Shown: one piece after another, positions 43,989-54,264 of the stretch
How positions within the stretch are numbered: position 1 is the first letter of the stretch
Layout: each line of letters begins with the position of its first letter
Assembly: GCA_009781725.1 (NCBI GenBank)
Contig: WQVF01000008.1
Location: 1-64,000, forward strand
Length of the DNA stretch: 64,000 bases
Source: Defluviitaleaceae bacterium
GTDB taxonomy: Bacteria; Bacillota; Clostridia; Lachnospirales; WQUN01
Direction of reading: 5' to 3'
Position numbers and translations under genes: made by a program
Notes under the pieces: generated by a model
The model's input: the letters and a program-made list of their open reading frames with translations, nothing else
Database searches by the model: none
Told to the model about the DNA's origin: nothing

Positions 43989-46088
43989 ATGAGAAAAAGC
44001 AAAGAAAAAATAATTAAAGGTCGTTTTGTCGGCCATCCCGAAGGCTACGGCTTTGTGGTTGTAGAAGGTCAGACAGAAGATATTTTTATCCCGCCGACTT
44101 TTGTCAACAGCGCACTTCACGAGGATGAGGTGCTTTGCCGTATTGTTCCAAGAAAAGAGCCCGAGCCCATACCTGCTAAGAAAAAAGGCCGTCGTAACCC
44201 TAAACCAAAGCTCCCTCCAAAACCCGAGCCAACCAAACGTACCATAGGGGAAATAACCGAAGTCACCCATCGCAAGCCCCTGATTGGTACCTATTTTACT
44301 CTGGGCTCAGAAGGTTATGTCCGTCCACTGGAAAAGAAAATCCCCCATGTCTTTTCCATAACCATGAGAAACCGCAATCGTATGGGCCTTGCAGAGGGTC
44401 ACCGTGTGGTATTTTCATCAAAGCCGGTAAGGGTAGGGGATAGCTCGCAATTGTACGGACATGTAACGGACGTGCTGGGGCATATCAATGACCCGGGGGT
44501 GGATGTGCTGACGCTGGTGCGGCAGGCTAATATTCCATATGTATTCCCGGAAGAGGCATTGGAGCAGGCTGCATCTATCCCCGAGGAGATAACCCCGGAT
44601 GACATAGTGGGCCGACGAGACCTTCGCAATGAGCATATAATCACCATTGACGGCGAGGACACAAAGGACATAGACGATGGAATTTCATTAGAAAAAACTC
44701 CGGACGGACACTGGCGGCTTGGGGTTCATATATCCGATGTTTCTCATTATGTAAAACCCGGCACCCCTCTGGACATAGAGGCCCTTAATAGGGGCACCAG
44801 TGTTTATCTTGCGGATAGGGTCATTCCCATGCTGCCCCACATGCTTTCCAGTGGGGTATGTTCCCTTTTCCCCGGAGTTGACAGGCTTACATTGAGCTGT
44901 ATCATGACCGTGGACAAGGAGGGGGAAGCAATTGAATATGAAATTTTTCCTTCTATAATTAATAGTAAGCGACGTTGGACATATGGGGAAGTGCAGGAAA
45001 TTTTGGATTCAGGCAAAGATGAGGGGATTCCGGCTCAAGGCCGGGATGACGGGGTGGCATTATTCTCAGAAATGAACCGCTTACGTGAAATCCTTTATAA
45101 AAAACGGCAAAAGAAAGGTGCTCTTGATTTCGACCTACCCGAGGCCAAAATCCGTGTAAATGAAAACGGCCGCCCTGTCTCAGTTGAGCCTTACCCCCGC
45201 AACCAGGCTACAGGTATAATCGAAGAATTTATGATTCTATGCAACGAGACCGTAGCCGCCCACGCCTTGGGCAATGATATCCCCCTAATCTACCGTGCCC
45301 ATGACGCGCCGTCCCCAGAAAAACTGGCCCGGTTACAAGGTACAGCCAAGGATTTCGGCCTATTTCTTCCCCATGGGGCAGGGGCAAAGGCCATACAGAA
45401 ATTGCTGGAATCCGCTGAGTCAAGTCCCGCATACTACTCCATAGCGATGGCAGCCCTGACCAGCCTACCCCAGGCCTACTACACCCCGGATAGCCCCAAG
45501 CACTATGGCCTTGCCAGTAGCAACTATTGCCACTTCACATCCCCTATAAGGCGATATGCCGACTTGCAAATCCATCGAATTTTGAAAGAGGTAAAAACGC
45601 AAATAAATGCGAATATGGGGGAACAAAGTGCCAAAATATCGCAAAAAAACGCCGACCGCTTTTTCCAAAATCATCAAAACCGGAAAAGTAACACCGAACC
45701 GCCCCAAAACCAATCCCTTCACTATATAGCAGTCCAATGCTCCCGTACCGAGCGTGAAGCCGAGGCACTGGAACGTGAAGTCACCCAGCTTAAAAAAGTC
45801 CAATTTATGGCAGGGGATATCGATAGGGTATTTGAAGGGAGTATTTCCGGCATTACAGCATGGGGCATATATGTAATTCTTCCCAATACAGTCGAGGGGA
45901 TGATTCCAAACAAGCAGCTTAAAATTCTGGGGTTTGTCTATAACAAAGACAAAAACCGTTACGAATCAAAAAAAAGCCGCGCTCAATTGGCAATGGGAGC
46001 AAAGGTACAGGTGCGACTTTTGGCTGCCGATGAGGAAGAAAGGCGTCTGACTTTCGCTATAGAAAATAATTTTGTAACACAATTTTGA
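43989..46088 (+). CDS. rnr: Ribonuclease R (RNB family), with repeat-derived insertion
   Basis: 699 aa. It is a processive 3'-5' exoribonuclease for structured RNA. Cold-shock-like domains at the N-terminus (GRFVGHPEGYGFVVVEG) precede the RNB domain, with catalytic Asp cluster TIDGEDTKDIDDGISLE and YLADRVIPMLPHMLSSGVCSL; SPIRRYADLQIHRI and a C-terminal S1 domain (GITAWGIYVILPNTVEGMI) follow. Two peculiarities are seen: GIPAQGRDDG at about 345-355, encoded by a 28-bp palindrome arm, and a Gln/Asn-rich insert (about 535-575) between RNB and S1. The start lacks a ribosome binding site. Confidence 0.93.
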   Translation: MRKSKEKIIKGRFVGHPEGYGFVVVEGQTEDIFIPPTFVNSALHEDEVLCRIVPRKEPEPIPAKKKGRRNPKPKLPPKPEPTKRTIGEITEVTHRKPLIGTYFTLGSEGYVRPLEKKIPHVFSITMRNRNRMGLAEGHRVVFSSKPVRVGDSSQLYGHVTDVLGHINDPGVDVLTLVRQANIPYVFPEEALEQAASIPEEITPDDIVGRRDLRNEHIITIDGEDTKDIDDGISLEKTPDGHWRLGVHISDVSHYVKPGTPLDIEALNRGTSVYLADRVIPMLPHMLSSGVCSLFPGVDRLTLSCIMTVDKEGEAIEYEIFPSIINSKRRWTYGEVQEILDSGKDEGIPAQGRDDGVALFSEMNRLREILYKKRQKKGALDFDLPEAKIRVNENGRPVSVEPYPRNQATGIIEEFMILCNETVAAHALGNDIPLIYRAHDAPSPEKLARLQGTAKDFGLFLPHGAGAKAIQKLLESAESSPAYYSIAMAALTSLPQAYYTPDSPKHYGLASSNYCHFTSPIRRYADLQIHRILKEVKTQINANMGEQSAKISQKNADRFFQNHQNRKSNTEPPQNQSLHYIAVQCSRTEREAEALEREVTQLKKVQFMAGDIDRVFEGSISGITAWGIYVILPNTVEGMIPNKQLKILGFVYNKDKNRYESKKSRAQLAMGAKVQVRLLAADEEERRLTFAIENNFVTQF
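45023..45050. repeat. 28-bp half-copy of the GTCATCCCGG palindrome, inside rnr
   Basis: GGGGATTCCGG...CCGGGATGAC is the reverse complement, with two changes, of the half-copy in sua5. It is translated in the same frame (GIPAQGRDDG). Confidence 0.88.
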
Positions 46089-46096
46089 TACAAATG

Positions 46097-46125
46097 TTGC
46101 TCATTTTGAAAAATCGTGGTATAGT
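46097..46125 (+). promoter_or_regulatory. Predicted promoter of the giant B-repeat gene
   Basis: TTGCTC, exactly 17 bp, TATAGT. It begins 9 bp after the rnr stop codon and leaves a leader of about 75 nt. Confidence 0.6.
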
Positions 46126-46207
46126 GTTACAAGCAGGTACATCCCCTCAAAAAGCCTTTAATAGGTTTGCAATAACTTCAAAGAAATGCGGAAGGAGAGA
46201 ATTTTAC

Positions 46208-49200
46208 ATGTTACGTAGACTTGAGCAGGCTGCCAAGTCTCAAAAAGTGCGCGTATTGGCGCTTTTTGCAGTATTGGCAGTTGTGGCTGTAGTAGCTGTA
46301 TTGGCCGGTGATGATTACGGAGAATATTTCGGAAGCGGATACAGCAGTTACTACGATTACAACCCGGGAGCACAAGCACCAGAAGAAACCCCACCTTGGT
46401 ATGAACCCGGGAATGATGCAAATTATGAGGATTACTTAGGGAGCGGGCAACAAATACCCGGACCCGAGATCCCCAACAACGACGGAGGGGGACAGCAGCC
46501 ATACATACCAGAGCTGGGCAATGAGACCCCCGGCCTAGACCAAAATAATAATGCAGGGCAAGATATTCCTGGTTTCGGTTATCAAGGATACCAAGACCCG
46601 ACTATGACTCCACCTCCAGTGGAGACGCCAAGCCCAACCCCTGACCCGACCCAAATGCCGGACCCAACGGCAACACCAGACCCTGCTCAAGATGAGGGAC
46701 AGGCTGGTATTTCGCCTTCTGGCGGAGGGATTGAGGGTGTATTTCCTGTGCCCGCGAGTTTTGCGGATATCACATTTGACCCCGATGGCGGTTCATTCAT
46801 AGCTGGGAGTGCTGGGCCATATACCGTTGCATTTGGTGACGCAATTGGAATGGCTGTCTCCCCGATTCCTGAAGTAAATCAACCCTTTTTTGTTTTTATT
46901 GGATGGCATAACCCGTTATCACCTGGGTCTTTATTACTACCTGCGGATGTAGATACTCTTGTGGTAATGAATGACATTGATTTTATTGCCCAGTGGGAAC
47001 CATATGTAGAAATACACTTCAATTTTGATGGCGGGATTTATAGTGGTGCTTTCGTTAGCCCCCTCAGTGCCCCACCATCTGCAATTACTCCGGTGGGCAT
47101 AGCCAATGTACCTGACCATGCCCCACCCGCAAGGACACTTACCAGGACGATTCTTGGTAATAATTATCGTTTTATTCATTGGCAGCAAACCGATGAATTT
47201 GGAGTAGACATCCCCGGTGCGACTGCTGCGTCAAATGCAATCGGTATGACTCCTATTGGAGTGCATCCCCCCGGAGGCTCCGCAGACCGGTTCTTTAGGG
47301 CTGTGTGGGCACAGTATTTCACGATTACCTTCAACCTTACTCCAGCTCAAATCGGTGATGGTGCTGAGTTTGCACCTGGTGTTACCGGCCCGATAACCCG
47401 TTATGTACTTACCGGTACAACCGTAGAAGATACAACAACCTGGCCTGCTGCTGCCTATCCGGTACCCAGTAAGCCCGGTTATGACTTCACAGGTTGGATT
47501 CAAAACCCTCCACATGTTACCGGTGGTGCAATAGGTGTTGACTATAATTTAATTGCAGGCTTCGTTCCCTTTGGACCTAGCGAGGATGTAACCTGGCATT
47601 TTAATGGTGCGCATCTAACCAGCAATCCACTTGATTTTGGTCCACTTACCGACTCGTTGCCAGTCGGGCCGATAGGAGCGGGTAGTGCTCCAAATCTCAC
47701 CATGCCCGGCCCAGGAGGATACACCCTTATTGGCTGGCAGGCAGGTTCGGTTTATGTCCCATTGGGACCTACCGTTAACCTAGACCTGATAAATTTGGTA
47801 ATGGGTACGCCTCTAGATTTTGTCGCAGTTTGGGAGCCGATTATGCATCCGGTAGCCTTTGACCTAAACGGCGGCGAATTCCCTCCGGGAATTTTCACCG
47901 ACTATACCTTTGATGTACAACAGGGGATATCTATAGCTGCTACCGCTGGTGTTGCTATCCCTGTGCCCGTCCATCCGGGTGGTTTTACTTTTTCCCATTG
48001 GGAAGAGGTTTCCAGTGGTATGCAAGCACCCATTGGAGTGATTAACGGACTTCCTACCACGGGAGCCAGGTTATATATCGCAAGATGGAACGATGGCAGT
48101 GCTATAATTGTTACCTTTGATCTTAATGGCGGTACCTGTCCTGTTTTCCCAGGTGCCATCGTGCTAAGAGAAAGGCCTGACTTGGCCCTAATTGGTACAT
48201 CCAATATACCTATCCCAACAAAAGCAAATCACACTTTCGTGGGATGGCTGCATGACCCTACAACTGTGCCTCCTGGCTCAGGCGGTATATTGGACCGGGC
48301 AACGGTAGCGGCTATACAGGTTACGTCCCCCGGTGCTTTAACATTTATAGCCCAGTGGGCTCTTATCAGACATGATGTTACATTCAACCTCAACGGCGGC
48401 AACATCGGCGGTAACACTGCCAATGTTATCCGTAGAGTTGAACATGGCCTAACTATTAACTCCGCTACTACATGGGATGGTTTCAATGTGCCTAATCCCG
48501 GGTTGCCCCCCAATCCTGTAAACCCACCGCAGACCTTTGTCGGCTGGATGCGAGCAAGTGATGGGCAGACATTTACAGATGCGGCCCAGTGGGCTGCCTT
48601 GGCCGATTTAATAGTTTCTGGCCCCGCCATATATATCGCAATGTGGGATGGTGAACTTACCTCGGTAATTTTCGAATTAGCCGGAGGAAATGTAGCCGGT
48701 GCCACAACCCCTATAGTACGAGGTAATATGCCAGTAGGCGTCCCCATCGGAACGATTAATGTCCCAACACCAGTTCGGGAATACTATGTTTTCGACGGAT
48801 GGGAGGACAGCGTCACAGGCAATATCTATAATCACGGTCAAGTGGCGTTATTGAACGCATTGGCGGCCAATCTGTTTGCTCCGTTTTATCGTACATTTAC
48901 GGCGCAGTGGGTCCCCGTCAATCACCCCGTAACCTTTGTGCTCAATGGTGGTTATTACCCTGCTGTTGGCAACACAGCAAATATTCAGCTTTTGGTACCT
49001 CACAATAGTATTGTTAACAACAATATTGCCGGTGTGCCAGTACCAAGCCCATTCCGTCCTAATTACACCTTTATGGGATGGCTCCTTAATAATATTACTC
49101 CTGTAGCAAGCCCAGGTACCTTTACTGTGACAGGACCTTCGATTTTTGTCGCTCAATGGCAGTTTGCACCACAAGGCGTTGCCAATGTATATTTTGACCT

Positions 49201-52200
49201 GGATGGCGGCCTAGTTGGCGGCGTCCCTGGTAATATACTTGAGCCTGGCCTGTCTGTAGGCTTCCCTATAGGCGGTGCCCTTGTCCCTGAACCTCAAAAA
49301 GAGTTCTACGCATTCATGGGTTGGTTATTCCCTGATGGCGTTACTACCGGTTCCGCTTTAGAAGTAGCCGCATGGACAGTGTTGGGACCTGCAAATAGCA
49401 CCCATACGTTTACAGCACTATGGGACCGTCCCGAGCACACGGTGACATTCTTCTTCTATTATGACGAAGCCACATCAACCCATCACCATGTTGTACTGGA
49501 TATCCTCCATGGCAACTGGATACTGCCTGCGGATGTGCCGTCCCTTGTCCGGCCTCATTATGATATGGTTGGCTGGTGGCTGGACGGTCAATTCCAGTGG
49601 GTAGCTCTTGGTGCTGAGCCAAGACAGGTTACGGAATCACTGGTGTTCGTCGCAGAATGGAACAGAAGAACACATCCAATAACCTTCCAGCTGGAAGCCG
49701 GAATATACAATGGCAATACAGCCGATTATGTAGTACATGCCCGCGAAGGCGAAGAACTCGAAAGAGTACCTGCTCCTACACGGGAACATTTCAACCTACA
49801 GGGTTGGCAGCAAAGCGGTGTTGGACCTGTCCTTACCTCGACCCAAGTGGCAGGAATAATCGTAACCCAGCCCGCATCCTTTGCGGCATTGTGGATTCCG
49901 ATTATTCACGAAATTATATTTGACCTAAACGGTGGTGAGTACAATGGCAGCAGTGCCGACATCGCTGTAAATGTAGACCAAAACTCTATTATTGACGTTG
50001 CCAATGTACCCGTCACAGCCAACCTTTCCCATCCTACATCCAACTTCTCAGCTTGGATGAGGCAGGATACAGGTGCTCTCCTTACAGATGCACAGGTGGC
50101 AGGTCTTACGGTAACCGCAACCCCTGGCGCGCTTCGCTTTATCGCCCAGTGGGATATACGTTCCTATGATGTAGTCTTTGACCTTGATGGGAACCGCCCA
50201 GCCAGTGGCCTTGGCATCGATACAGTTACGCTACCATACCTTAGCACCATTGGCGGCAATGTGCCTGAGCCTGTTAACCCACCATATACCCTTATGGGGT
50301 GGGTAATTGTGAGCCCTGCCGCATTGTTTACCGGTAGTGTCCTTTCACCTATACAGGTAGCAGGCAGGACTGTGGAAGGTGATATAACCTTTAGAGCCGA
50401 ATGGGTAACAATGCCACAGCGGGTAACCTTTGTCTTAAGTGGCGGTAATGTCGCTGGTGACACCGCCAATGTCAATGTATTTGTAAGCGAAGGCACAGCC
50501 CTTGGTGCTAGCAATGTTCCCAATGTGGTCTTAGCTGGCTCAGTACTAACAGGCTGGCGCATAGACGGAGCAGGGCAGATATTTAACCTGCCGTCTATGG
50601 CTAACTTTGTTGTAAACCAGCCTACAACCTTTGTAGCATTATGGGATCACGATATATTTGAAGTTACATTCAACTTGGCTGGTGGTAATGTAGACGGCGA
50701 CACAGCCCCTATAGTTGTTGAGATTGCAGAAGGTTACGAGATAGCAACTGCAGTACCCGCACCTATCCGTTTGCATTACACCTTCCTTGGCTGGCGCGAA
50801 GGCAATGGCCAAACAATGACTTCTTCTTATGTAGCTGGCTTGACTGTTACAAGCGATAGGACATTTACAGCTATGTGGCAGCGCAATCAGCACAGCGTTA
50901 CCTTTGTACTGGCAGGGGGCCAAGTTTCAGGCTCCGAAGCCAATGTAAGCCACAATATATTCGCAGGTGAAGAAATCGGTCTTGTCCGTGTTCCTGCCGC
51001 GACCCGCATCGGTTCTATATTGAGCGGCTGGCAGCTAGAAGGCGCAGGTCCAATTCTCACAGCCGCACAGGTAGCCGCACTTGAAGTAGAGGGTGCGCTC
51101 GTATTCATCGCAGTATGGGACGCCACTTTGTTCCCTGTAAGCTTCGACTTAACCGGCGGTGCATTGGCTGATGGTTCTACCACTGTGCCAACACAAAACT
51201 TACTTGCAGGTTCCAATGTAGGCTCCGGTGTAGTCCCGAGCCCAACCCGTGAAAACTTCAACTTGGATGGCTGGCAATTGGGTGGCCAAGGTTCGGCACT
51301 TACATTCTCACAAGTCGCCGCAACTGTAGTCGACCAACCTCTATCCTTTGCAGCACTGTGGAGCCCGATTCTTCATAATATAGTATTTGACCTAAATGGC
51401 GGTAATATTGCCGGTTCTACCGACAATGTTGTAAACCCAGTAGCACAAGGTGCTGCGATAACCCCAGCCAACGTAGCCGCAACCCCAACATTAGCAAACT
51501 CCACATTCACAGGCTGGCGTGAAGACAGCACAGCCGTTGTCCGCACAGCAGCCGAGGTAGCCCTGCTTACAGTCACTGGCCCAAGGAGATTTATTGCTCA
51601 GTGGGATGATGTCCCTGTAGCAATAACCTTTGTGCTCAATGGCGGTAATGTGGGAGGTAGCACAGCCAATGTAACAGCAGGCGTAATCCAAGGCAGAGCC
51701 GTTGGAGCCGCTGTTGTACCTTTGGCAGTACGTGCAGACCATGAGCTTGTAGGCTGGCAGTTAGCCGCCAATACGCTCACCCCACTGCAAGTGGCGGCAA
51801 CTATCGCAACCGAACCTCTTACCTTTACCGCAGAGTGGGCACGGATTACACATCCTGTAACCTTTATATTGGATGGCGGTACCTACGCAGGCGCAACAGC
51901 CAATGTGGTAAGGCAGATTGACCAAAACACAACCATTACAGCAGCCAATGTTCCAGCCCCGACTCGTGGTGTATCCGTGTTTAGCGGCTGGCGTGAGGTT
52001 GGCGTTGACACCACTATAACCTCTGCCCAAGTTGCGGCTCTTAACATTACAGGTCCACGCTTCTTTGTAGCGGTTTGGGATGCAGTCGAATTTGAAGTAA
52101 TCTTCGATCTTGCAGGGGGTAATGTAGCCGGTGCCACAGCCAATATTACAAGAACTGTAATCGGTGGTGACCGCATAGGCGGTAACAATGTACCTGAGCC

Positions 52201-53434
52201 GACACGTGGCTACTATGTACACGGCGGCTGGAGACTTAATAATGCAGGCGCGGTTCTGTCAGGGGTAGCAGTTGCCGGAGTTGTGGTAGAAGGCGACCTT
52301 TCCTATACCGCAGTATGGACCCCGGTATCCAGGGATGTAATACTGGGCCGTGACCCATATACCGCTTCCATACCCGGTCATGCAACTGCTGTTTATACCT
52401 TTACTACAAATACTGCCGGTGGCAACCATGATGTAACCTTTGTAATAACACCACCGGGAAATGGCGCAATTTTTACAGCTTCATCCATAGCAGTACCCCC
52501 TGTTGGATACTTTATAGTTGCTGGGCCTACTATTTTGGCCAATGGCAATATGCAAGTGACCATCAGGCGCATGGTAGGCGGAAATCTGGAACTGCCTGAA
52601 TTTACCGTAACATTTAACCCAGGGGCGGGTACCCTTCCCGGCGGTGAGCCTGGATTTAGAAGAGGGCTTCACGGTACTAGAATCGACACCTTCCCAACAC
52701 CGATACCACCGGTGGGTCAAGAATTCGTAGGATGGTTCTATCTCGGTGCTCGAATTATTCCATCCATGATTATTACCAGGGATATTACCCTTACAGCGCA
52801 ATTCGGACCAATCGGTGGGCAAACACCTACGCCACCACCATGGCAATGGCCCACGCCTCCACCATGGCCTACCCCACCACCGTGGCCAACACCTCCACCA
52901 TGGCCAACACCACCTCCAGGCTGGTGCCAAAAGCCTCCTCACGATATACCATCCAATTTCTATGTCGTAGCCTTCAATCCACATCCCGGACGGCACTCCG
53001 TACCTGCTGAGACCGGTATCCGAGTGGGAGTCCGCAACTCAGTTGTTCACAATATCCCGGCAACACCGGTATTAGACAACCATATCTTCGGCGGTTGGAG
53101 ACTGCCAAACGGTGCGATACTCACCGGGCCTCTGACTATCACAGGCAACATGACCCTAACGGCAATATGGACGCCTGTAGGTGTCTGCCCAAGCACTAAG
53201 CCGTCGTCACCCCCTTCGTCACAGCCACCAGGTGGTAGACCCAACCCCCAAACAGATCCAATCCAGATAAGCTTTATGATATTTGGCGCGGTGTTACTTG
53301 TCGGTGTGGCTTCATACGCAGCACTTAAGCTGGCTAAGAAACATGCCGAAGCCGCAGATCAAGAACTCATAAGCACCACACGTATTAACCGTGAAAAACG
53401 GATAACGGATTTGTTCAGAAGTAAAAAAACCTAG
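46208..53434 (+). CDS. Giant surface protein with about two dozen InlB B-type repeats
   Basis: 2408 aa from ATG 46208 behind GGAAGGAGAG; the open frame begins 41 codons earlier inside the rnr stop. An N-terminal hydrophobic segment (about 15-32) is followed by an acidic/Pro/Tyr-rich region (35-175). About 22 tandem repeats of roughly 70-90 residues then run to about residue 2035. Each starts like VTFVLNGGN or FDLNGG and ends like FTAxW, the Listeria-Bacteroides (Flg_new) B-repeat pattern. One beta domain, two more such repeats around a PPPWPTPPPWPT linker, and a C-terminal membrane helix with a charged tail (KKHAEAADQE...NREKRITD) end it. There is no LPxTG. It is probably a wall-spanning adhesin or stalk. 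Confidence 0.88.
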   Translation: MLRRLEQAAKSQKVRVLALFAVLAVVAVVAVLAGDDYGEYFGSGYSSYYDYNPGAQAPEETPPWYEPGNDANYEDYLGSGQQIPGPEIPNNDGGGQQPYIPELGNETPGLDQNNNAGQDIPGFGYQGYQDPTMTPPPVETPSPTPDPTQMPDPTATPDPAQDEGQAGISPSGGGIEGVFPVPASFADITFDPDGGSFIAGSAGPYTVAFGDAIGMAVSPIPEVNQPFFVFIGWHNPLSPGSLLLPADVDTLVVMNDIDFIAQWEPYVEIHFNFDGGIYSGAFVSPLSAPPSAITPVGIANVPDHAPPARTLTRTILGNNYRFIHWQQTDEFGVDIPGATAASNAIGMTPIGVHPPGGSADRFFRAVWAQYFTITFNLTPAQIGDGAEFAPGVTGPITRYVLTGTTVEDTTTWPAAAYPVPSKPGYDFTGWIQNPPHVTGGAIGVDYNLIAGFVPFGPSEDVTWHFNGAHLTSNPLDFGPLTDSLPVGPIGAGSAPNLTMPGPGGYTLIGWQAGSVYVPLGPTVNLDLINLVMGTPLDFVAVWEPIMHPVAFDLNGGEFPPGIFTDYTFDVQQGISIAATAGVAIPVPVHPGGFTFSHWEEVSSGMQAPIGVINGLPTTGARLYIARWNDGSAIIVTFDLNGGTCPVFPGAIVLRERPDLALIGTSNIPIPTKANHTFVGWLHDPTTVPPGSGGILDRATVAAIQVTSPGALTFIAQWALIRHDVTFNLNGGNIGGNTANVIRRVEHGLTINSATTWDGFNVPNPGLPPNPVNPPQTFVGWMRASDGQTFTDAAQWAALADLIVSGPAIYIAMWDGELTSVIFELAGGNVAGATTPIVRGNMPVGVPIGTINVPTPVREYYVFDGWEDSVTGNIYNHGQVALLNALAANLFAPFYRTFTAQWVPVNHPVTFVLNGGYYPAVGNTANIQLLVPHNSIVNNNIAGVPVPSPFRPNYTFMGWLLNNITPVASPGTFTVTGPSIFVAQWQFAPQGVANVYFDLDGGLVGGVPGNILEPGLSVGFPIGGALVPEPQKEFYAFMGWLFPDGVTTGSALEVAAWTVLGPANSTHTFTALWDRPEHTVTFFFYYDEATSTHHHVVLDILHGNWILPADVPSLVRPHYDMVGWWLDGQFQWVALGAEPRQVTESLVFVAEWNRRTHPITFQLEAGIYNGNTADYVVHAREGEELERVPAPTREHFNLQGWQQSGVGPVLTSTQVAGIIVTQPASFAALWIPIIHEIIFDLNGGEYNGSSADIAVNVDQNSIIDVANVPVTANLSHPTSNFSAWMRQDTGALLTDAQVAGLTVTATPGALRFIAQWDIRSYDVVFDLDGNRPASGLGIDTVTLPYLSTIGGNVPEPVNPPYTLMGWVIVSPAALFTGSVLSPIQVAGRTVEGDITFRAEWVTMPQRVTFVLSGGNVAGDTANVNVFVSEGTALGASNVPNVVLAGSVLTGWRIDGAGQIFNLPSMANFVVNQPTTFVALWDHDIFEVTFNLAGGNVDGDTAPIVVEIAEGYEIATAVPAPIRLHYTFLGWREGNGQTMTSSYVAGLTVTSDRTFTAMWQRNQHSVTFVLAGGQVSGSEANVSHNIFAGEEIGLVRVPAATRIGSILSGWQLEGAGPILTAAQVAALEVEGALVFIAVWDATLFPVSFDLTGGALADGSTTVPTQNLLAGSNVGSGVVPSPTRENFNLDGWQLGGQGSALTFSQVAATVVDQPLSFAALWSPILHNIVFDLNGGNIAGSTDNVVNPVAQGAAITPANVAATPTLANSTFTGWREDSTAVVRTAAEVALLTVTGPRRFIAQWDDVPVAITFVLNGGNVGGSTANVTAGVIQGRAVGAAVVPLAVRADHELVGWQLAANTLTPLQVAATIATEPLTFTAEWARITHPVTFILDGGTYAGATANVVRQIDQNTTITAANVPAPTRGVSVFSGWREVGVDTTITSAQVAALNITGPRFFVAVWDAVEFEVIFDLAGGNVAGATANITRTVIGGDRIGGNNVPEPTRGYYVHGGWRLNNAGAVLSGVAVAGVVVEGDLSYTAVWTPVSRDVILGRDPYTASIPGHATAVYTFTTNTAGGNHDVTFVITPPGNGAIFTASSIAVPPVGYFIVAGPTILANGNMQVTIRRMVGGNLELPEFTVTFNPGAGTLPGGEPGFRRGLHGTRIDTFPTPIPPVGQEFVGWFYLGARIIPSMIITRDITLTAQFGPIGGQTPTPPPWQWPTPPPWPTPPPWPTPPPWPTPPPGWCQKPPHDIPSNFYVVAFNPHPGRHSVPAETGIRVGVRNSVVHNIPATPVLDNHIFGGWRLPNGAILTGPLTITGNMTLTAIWTPVGVCPSTKPSSPPSSQPPGGRPNPQTDPIQISFMIFGAVLLVGVASYAALKLAKKHAEAADQELISTTRINREKRITDLFRSKKT

Positions 53435-53462
53435 AAGTAAATAACTCCTTCTATAACTAATA

Positions 53463-53507
53463 AAACGCGTATATCGTCCTAATGTGGATGATATACGCGT
53501 TTTCTTG
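53463..53507 (+). terminator. Terminator after the giant surface protein gene
   Basis: AACGCGTATATC and GATATACGCGTT form a 12-bp perfect stem with a 14-nt loop, followed by a T-rich tail. Confidence 0.88.
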
Positions 53508-53987
53508 TTCAAGCATGTAATTGGAGTTATGCTTTTATGCCAAACCTGGCACAATACATAAACCGTTATATGGCTTCTTTGGTCATTGTACACATCTTTA
53601 CGAAGAATTAGTATATCTTACAGAGTTGCAGCATTTTTCCTGACGATAAAATGCATTGCATAGTAGCGTAGCAACACGCGAAACGAATGTATTAGCTATT
53701 ATTACATTGGAAAACGCCTGTCCCTCGCTTAAGGCGTTTATACATGCAATGTTTACATTGCATAAAGGGAAGACTGCTGCGGCTCTGTATTAGTAATTAA
53801 CTTATAACCATTTTTTCTTCCACATTTCCAAGACATTGGTGGAAACATAGGCTATATTGGTGAAAAGGGACAATATTATTGGGTTTGATTCCTCTCCTCA
53901 TCTTAAAAACCAACAATAATAAACCTTGGTCACTCAATTACAAGTTGTATTAGCCAAAAATTTTTGTAACAGTTTTGTAACTTAAGT

Positions 53988-54016
53988 TAGACAAAACTGC
54001 CCCAATGTGGTATTAT
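53988..54016 (+). promoter_or_regulatory. Upstream promoter candidate for opp
   Basis: TAGACA, 17 bp, TATTAT. Just upstream are two TTTTGTAAC direct repeats that could be regulator sites. Confidence 0.45.
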
Positions 54017-54150
54017 TGTGAGAACAAATTAAAAACCTGCATATAATAAGGTTAACAAATTACTTGATGTGTAGCTATTATTTGTGTCAGTTCTGCGCTA
54101 CAGAATTCGATGAAGATTAGATGCAAGAGGCAACGAAATATACAATATCC

Positions 54151-54179
54151 TTGACACTACTGCAAAATATGCGTATAAT
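54151..54179 (+). promoter_or_regulatory. Consensus housekeeping promoter of the opp operon
   Basis: TTGACA, exactly 17 bp, TATAAT: a full match to the vegetative sigma factor consensus. Transcription would start near 54186, with a leader of about 80 nt before the oppD ATG. Confidence 0.85.
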
Positions 54180-54264
54180 CCCACATTAAGCTACATACTA
54201 AAAGGGATTGAATTCGTATATATATGCCCAAATTTACCCGCTTGCGGGGGAAGGATAGTACGCC

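Larger units (their letters stand above)
53435..54264. other. 830-bp non-coding region upstream of the opp operon
   Basis: No supported gene. It contains the terminator at 53463-53507, a small hairpin (AAACGCCT/AGGCGTTT, 53712-53739), a perfect ATGCAATG-TTTA-CATTGCAT inverted repeat (53744-53763) with another CATTGCAT at about 53654, tandem TTTTGTAAC motifs near 53964-53980, and two promoters. Confidence 0.75.

Noticed and set aside
48000-52300. Several minus-strand open frames of 60-170 codons, and the regular repeat pattern as a possible CRISPR array
   Set aside because: The frames are antisense shadows of the B-repeat gene. The periodicity is at protein level (about 70-90 residues) with diverged DNA, not short identical repeats with spacers.
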